8,148 nucleotides of DNA from an uncultured Eubacteriales bacterium. GTDB lineage: Bacteria; Bacillota; Clostridia; Lachnospirales; Lachnospiraceae. Every line of letters starts with the position of its first letter. Within the stretch, counting starts at the first letter, position 1. Position numbers and translations under genes: made by a program. The notes below the pieces were generated by a model that saw only the letters and a list, made by a program, of their open reading frames with translations, was not told the DNA's origin and searched no databases. Below, one piece after another: positions 5,980-8,148 of this stretch. The stretch lies in contig OMSN01000112.1 in NCBI GenBank assembly GCA_900313765.1, forward strand, positions 1-8,148, written 5' to 3'.

Positions 5980-6852
5980 ATGCATAAACGGACATTGGCC
6001 GCTGTCATCGCCTGTATCCTGGGAATCGTAATCCTGACAGGGCTTGCATTGTACATACTGGATATTCAGGGCGGAGAAGGCGGTATACTGGAAGGGCTTC
6101 GACATCTGGGCATGCAAGGCCCCAGGGAGACGGAATCCTTCTCAGGATTCATTTTCTCAACGGAAAATGAAGACGACAGGGATGAAAGCCTTACAGGCCA
6201 CTCCCCTGCTGCCGAGTCTGAGAAAAACACCGAACAGACCGCTGCACAGATCCATTCCCAGACAGAGCCAGATCTTCCATTCATTTTTATGGAAGACGAA
6301 ACGGAAACAGAGAATGTTCTCCTGCACCGCATCATCTTTGTCGGTGACTCCAGGACACTAGGCATGAGAGACGCCCTGCACAGGGCAGGACGTACGGACG
6401 ACGATATATTTATAGGAAAAGTCGGTGAGGGCGTCAGCTGGTTCATTGAGGAAGGCATGTCTGAGATGGACGACGCGATCGAAGAATACCCGGATCTTCC
6501 TGTGGTCTTCAATCTGGGGGTCAATGATCCCACCGAGATTGATGATTATATCGTCACTTACTGGGACTGCATCCGGAATCATCCCGATACGGATTTCTAC
6601 ATCCTCTCCGTCAACCCGATCGATGAAGAGTTCCTGCTCGAGAGCGAAACGGCAGTGGAAGAAGTTCTGGATATGATCAACAACCTGAACATCGCCAAGC
6701 TGAATCTGCGGCTGAAGGAGGAATTCACAAGACGCTATCTGGACAGCGCTTCCTTCCTGAAGTCGGACGGATTCGAAACGGTGGACGGTCTTCATTTCAA
6801 CACGAAGACCTATCTGAAGATCCACGATTTCGTGGTAAATGAACTGTTCTGA
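5980..6852 (+). CDS. Membrane-anchored SGNH/GDSL-like hydrolase
   Basis: A 290-residue protein with an N-terminal membrane anchor and a probable extracytoplasmic SGNH-type domain. MHKR is followed by one hydrophobic segment (about 6-28). A low-complexity Ser/Glu/Thr-rich linker runs to about 112, probably spanning the cell wall. The C-terminal domain carries the SGNH blocks in order: FVGDSRTLGM with the nucleophile Ser at 124; a glycine in GKVGEG at 146-151; NLGVND with Asn182; and DGLHF with Asp269 and His272. All catalytic positions are present, so an esterase or acyl-ester hydrolase (for example on cell-wall or polysaccharide acetyl groups) is plausible, but the substrate is unknown. The ATG has GAAGGAG eight bases upstream. 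It is monocistronic, opposite to its neighbours, with its own terminator, and sits between hemW and hrcA, which are usually adjacent in Firmicutes. Confidence 0.87.
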   Translation: MHKRTLAAVIACILGIVILTGLALYILDIQGGEGGILEGLRHLGMQGPRETESFSGFIFSTENEDDRDESLTGHSPAAESEKNTEQTAAQIHSQTEPDLPFIFMEDETETENVLLHRIIFVGDSRTLGMRDALHRAGRTDDDIFIGKVGEGVSWFIEEGMSEMDDAIEEYPDLPVVFNLGVNDPTEIDDYIVTYWDCIRNHPDTDFYILSVNPIDEEFLLESETAVEEVLDMINNLNIAKLNLRLKEEFTRRYLDSASFLKSDGFETVDGLHFNTKTYLKIHDFVVNELF

Positions 6853-6855
6853 ACG

Positions 6856-6894
6856 AACAGGCGGACGCCCCCAAGGACGTCCGCCTGTTTTTAT
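6856..6894 (+). terminator. Intrinsic terminator of the SGNH-like gene
   Basis: AACAGGCGGACG (6856-6867) pairs perfectly with CGTCCGCCTGTT (6878-6889), a 12-bp GC-rich stem with a 10-base loop, followed by a run of five T (6888-6892). It starts three bases after the stop codon. It lies between two convergent genes, but on the minus strand the downstream side reads CGTTCAG, without a T-run, so it should work well only for the plus-strand gene. Confidence 0.92.
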
Positions 6895-6914
6895 CTGTTC
6901 TTCTGTTTGTCCGG

Positions 6915-8105
6915 TTATTCCAGCAGGAATTCTGCCATCACCAGATTGCTGACATCAATCCCGCGCTGTGTCAGTTTCAGATGTCCCTCTTCTATTATAA
7001 GAAGATTCTGTTTCGCAAGAGGACCGATCACATCTGCGTACAGATCTTCCGCCCGCATGGAAAACGTTTCGGCGAAGCGGTCCAGATCCACTCCCTCCAT
7101 CATGCGAAGCCCCAGGAACATGGTCTCTTCAATCTCATTTTCCCTCGTCAGACAGGTATGCTCAGCGACACGTCCTCCGGTATTCAGATACTCAGACAGA
7201 TCTGCCGTATTGCGAATCCGCTCCGCTGCGATCTGCCCGGAGGCACCAAGGCCGAAGCCAGCATACTCTCTTCGGATCCAGTAGCCGACATTGTGTCTGC
7301 TCTCCCTGCCCGGCAATGCATAATTCGAGATCTCATACCGGTGCATCCCGGCCTGCTGCAGCATTCTCTGAAGATCCTCCTGCATCTGCGCCTCAGATGA
7401 CTCATCCGGCAGAAACAGCGGCCTGTCCCCTCTTGCTCTTGTGAGAGCATCTTCATGATACATGTCCCAGAACGGGGTCCCCTCTTCTATGATCAGGCTG
7501 TAGGCCGATATATGCTCCGGCCCCGTCGGCCGGTCTGCCTTAGCACCGTCATTCGGAAGACTGAGGACTCTGTGCAGGGTCTCCTCCCAGAGGGCACAGG
7601 TCTGCCCCGGCAGGCCGTACATCAGGTCCACACTGATGTTGGAAAACCCTGCGCTTCGCGCCGCGCGGTACTCTTCTGCGAAGACCTCCCAGGTATGGAT
7701 CCTTCCCAGCCGCCCAAGCAGCGTGTTGTCCGCACTCTGCAAGCCGATGCTCAGACGGTTGAATCCTGCCTCATGATATACGCTGAGCTTCTCATCCGAC
7801 AGCGTACCCGGATTGCATTCTATGGTAATCTCCGCGTCTTTCCTGACCAGAAAACAATCTCTGATCACATCCAGGACGCCGGCTGTCAGATGCGGGTCCG
7901 GCAGGGACGGTGTTCCGCCTCCGAAAAAAACGCTGACCACTTCATACTGCGCCGCGTACGGAAACTGCCGTATCTCATCCTTCAGAGCATCACAATACTG
8001 CTCCTGGGTCTGCCGGGATGCAGGAAATGAAAGAAAGTCACAGTAATTGCATTTCCTGACGCAGAATGGAATGTGTACATAGATCCCAAGTTCCCGTCTT
8101 CTCAT
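6915..8105 (-). CDS. hemW: Radical SAM haem chaperone HemW (formerly called oxygen-independent coproporphyrinogen oxidase-like)
   Basis: A 396-residue radical SAM protein of the HemW group. The [4Fe-4S] cluster motif is CVRKCNYCDF (C15, C19, C22, then F24). The CxxxCxxCxF form marks HemW, whereas true coproporphyrinogen dehydrogenase HemN has CxxxCxxCxC. Other family features are GGGTPS at 62-67 (SAM binding), ECNPGTL at 96-102, RLSIGLQS at 117-124, DLMYGLPGQT at 160-169, HISAYSL at 198-204 and the HemW-type HNxxYW at 271-276, followed by GFGLGASG. HemW binds haem and is proposed to insert it into respiratory enzymes; it lacks coproporphyrinogen oxidase activity in the cases tested. The start ATG at 8105 lies five bases after the lepA stop with only a weak ribosome site, so translational coupling to lepA is likely. 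No clear minus-strand terminator follows its stop. Confidence 0.95.
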   Translation of the reverse strand: MRRRELGIYVHIPFCVRKCNYCDFLSFPASRQTQEQYCDALKDEIRQFPYAAQYEVVSVFFGGGTPSLPDPHLTAGVLDVIRDCFLVRKDAEITIECNPGTLSDEKLSVYHEAGFNRLSIGLQSADNTLLGRLGRIHTWEVFAEEYRAARSAGFSNISVDLMYGLPGQTCALWEETLHRVLSLPNDGAKADRPTGPEHISAYSLIIEEGTPFWDMYHEDALTRARGDRPLFLPDESSEAQMQEDLQRMLQQAGMHRYEISNYALPGRESRHNVGYWIRREYAGFGLGASGQIAAERIRNTADLSEYLNTGGRVAEHTCLTRENEIEETMFLGLRMMEGVDLDRFAETFSMRAEDLYADVIGPLAKQNLLIIEEGHLKLTQRGIDVSNLVMAEFLLE

Positions 8106-8110
8106 ATCCG

Positions 8111-8148
8111 TTACTGCTCGTCCAGCTTCAGGACACTCATAAACGCCT
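8111..8148 (-). CDS. lepA: Elongation factor 4 (LepA), last 11 full codons
   Basis: The window edge cuts a minus-strand gene whose visible end reads AFMSVLKLDEQ and stops with TAA at 8113-8111. This closely matches the LepA C-terminus (typically '...PQKAFMAVLKLD'), and lepA directly upstream of hemW is the standard Firmicutes order. LepA is a ribosome-associated GTPase. Only the extreme tail is seen, so the identity rests on that short match plus synteny. Confidence 0.82.
   Translation of the reverse strand, partial: AFMSVLKLDEQ

Noticed and set aside
7455..8030. A 191-codon plus-strand frame opposite hemW
   Set aside because: It is antisense to a complete hemW with all its motifs; no ribosome site or domain.

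Overview
The window looks like chromosomal housekeeping DNA from an anaerobic, low-oxygen-tolerant Clostridia member, most likely a Lachnospiraceae relative. Three things point there: the gene order lepA-hemW-(x)-hrcA-grpE-dnaK-dnaJ typical of Firmicutes, a short Gram-positive-type DnaK nucleotide-binding domain, and an FprA-type flavodiiron protein next door. Base composition is moderate. Most genes lie on the minus strand, so the order below follows transcription, from high to low coordinates.

Right end (8148-6915): the last codons of lepA (elongation factor 4) are followed five bases later by hemW, a radical-SAM haem chaperone. Centre (6914-5715): a plus-strand gene for a membrane-anchored SGNH/GDSL-type protein sits between hemW and hrcA. 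It has a candidate extended -10 promoter, a leader with several inverted repeats, and a strong intrinsic terminator. The divergent gap to its left holds a good sigma-A promoter and a perfect CIRCE operator for the heat-shock operon.

Heat-shock operon (5714-753): hrcA, grpE, dnaK and dnaJ run as one unit. HrcA represses it through CIRCE; DnaK is the Hsp70, DnaJ stimulates its ATPase and delivers substrate, and GrpE exchanges its nucleotide. The grpE-dnaK and dnaK-dnaJ gaps each hold a hairpin that pairs better on the transcribed (minus) strand. As written, dnaK is broken: about 44 bp that should encode a conserved substrate-domain strand are missing near 2482, which shifts the frame and splits the gene into a 455-residue N-terminal part and a 153-residue C-terminal part. 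Everything else in dnaK is intact, so this is either a very recent mutation or an assembly/sequencing error.

Left end (739-1): an extended -10 promoter drives an fprA-like flavodiiron gene that runs off the window. I found no phage, transposon, CRISPR, tRNA or rRNA, and no clear new multi-gene system. The points worth a second look are the dnaK lesion, the SGNH gene breaking conserved synteny together with its structured leader, the two intercistronic hairpins, and a DnaK-tail-like motif inside GrpE.
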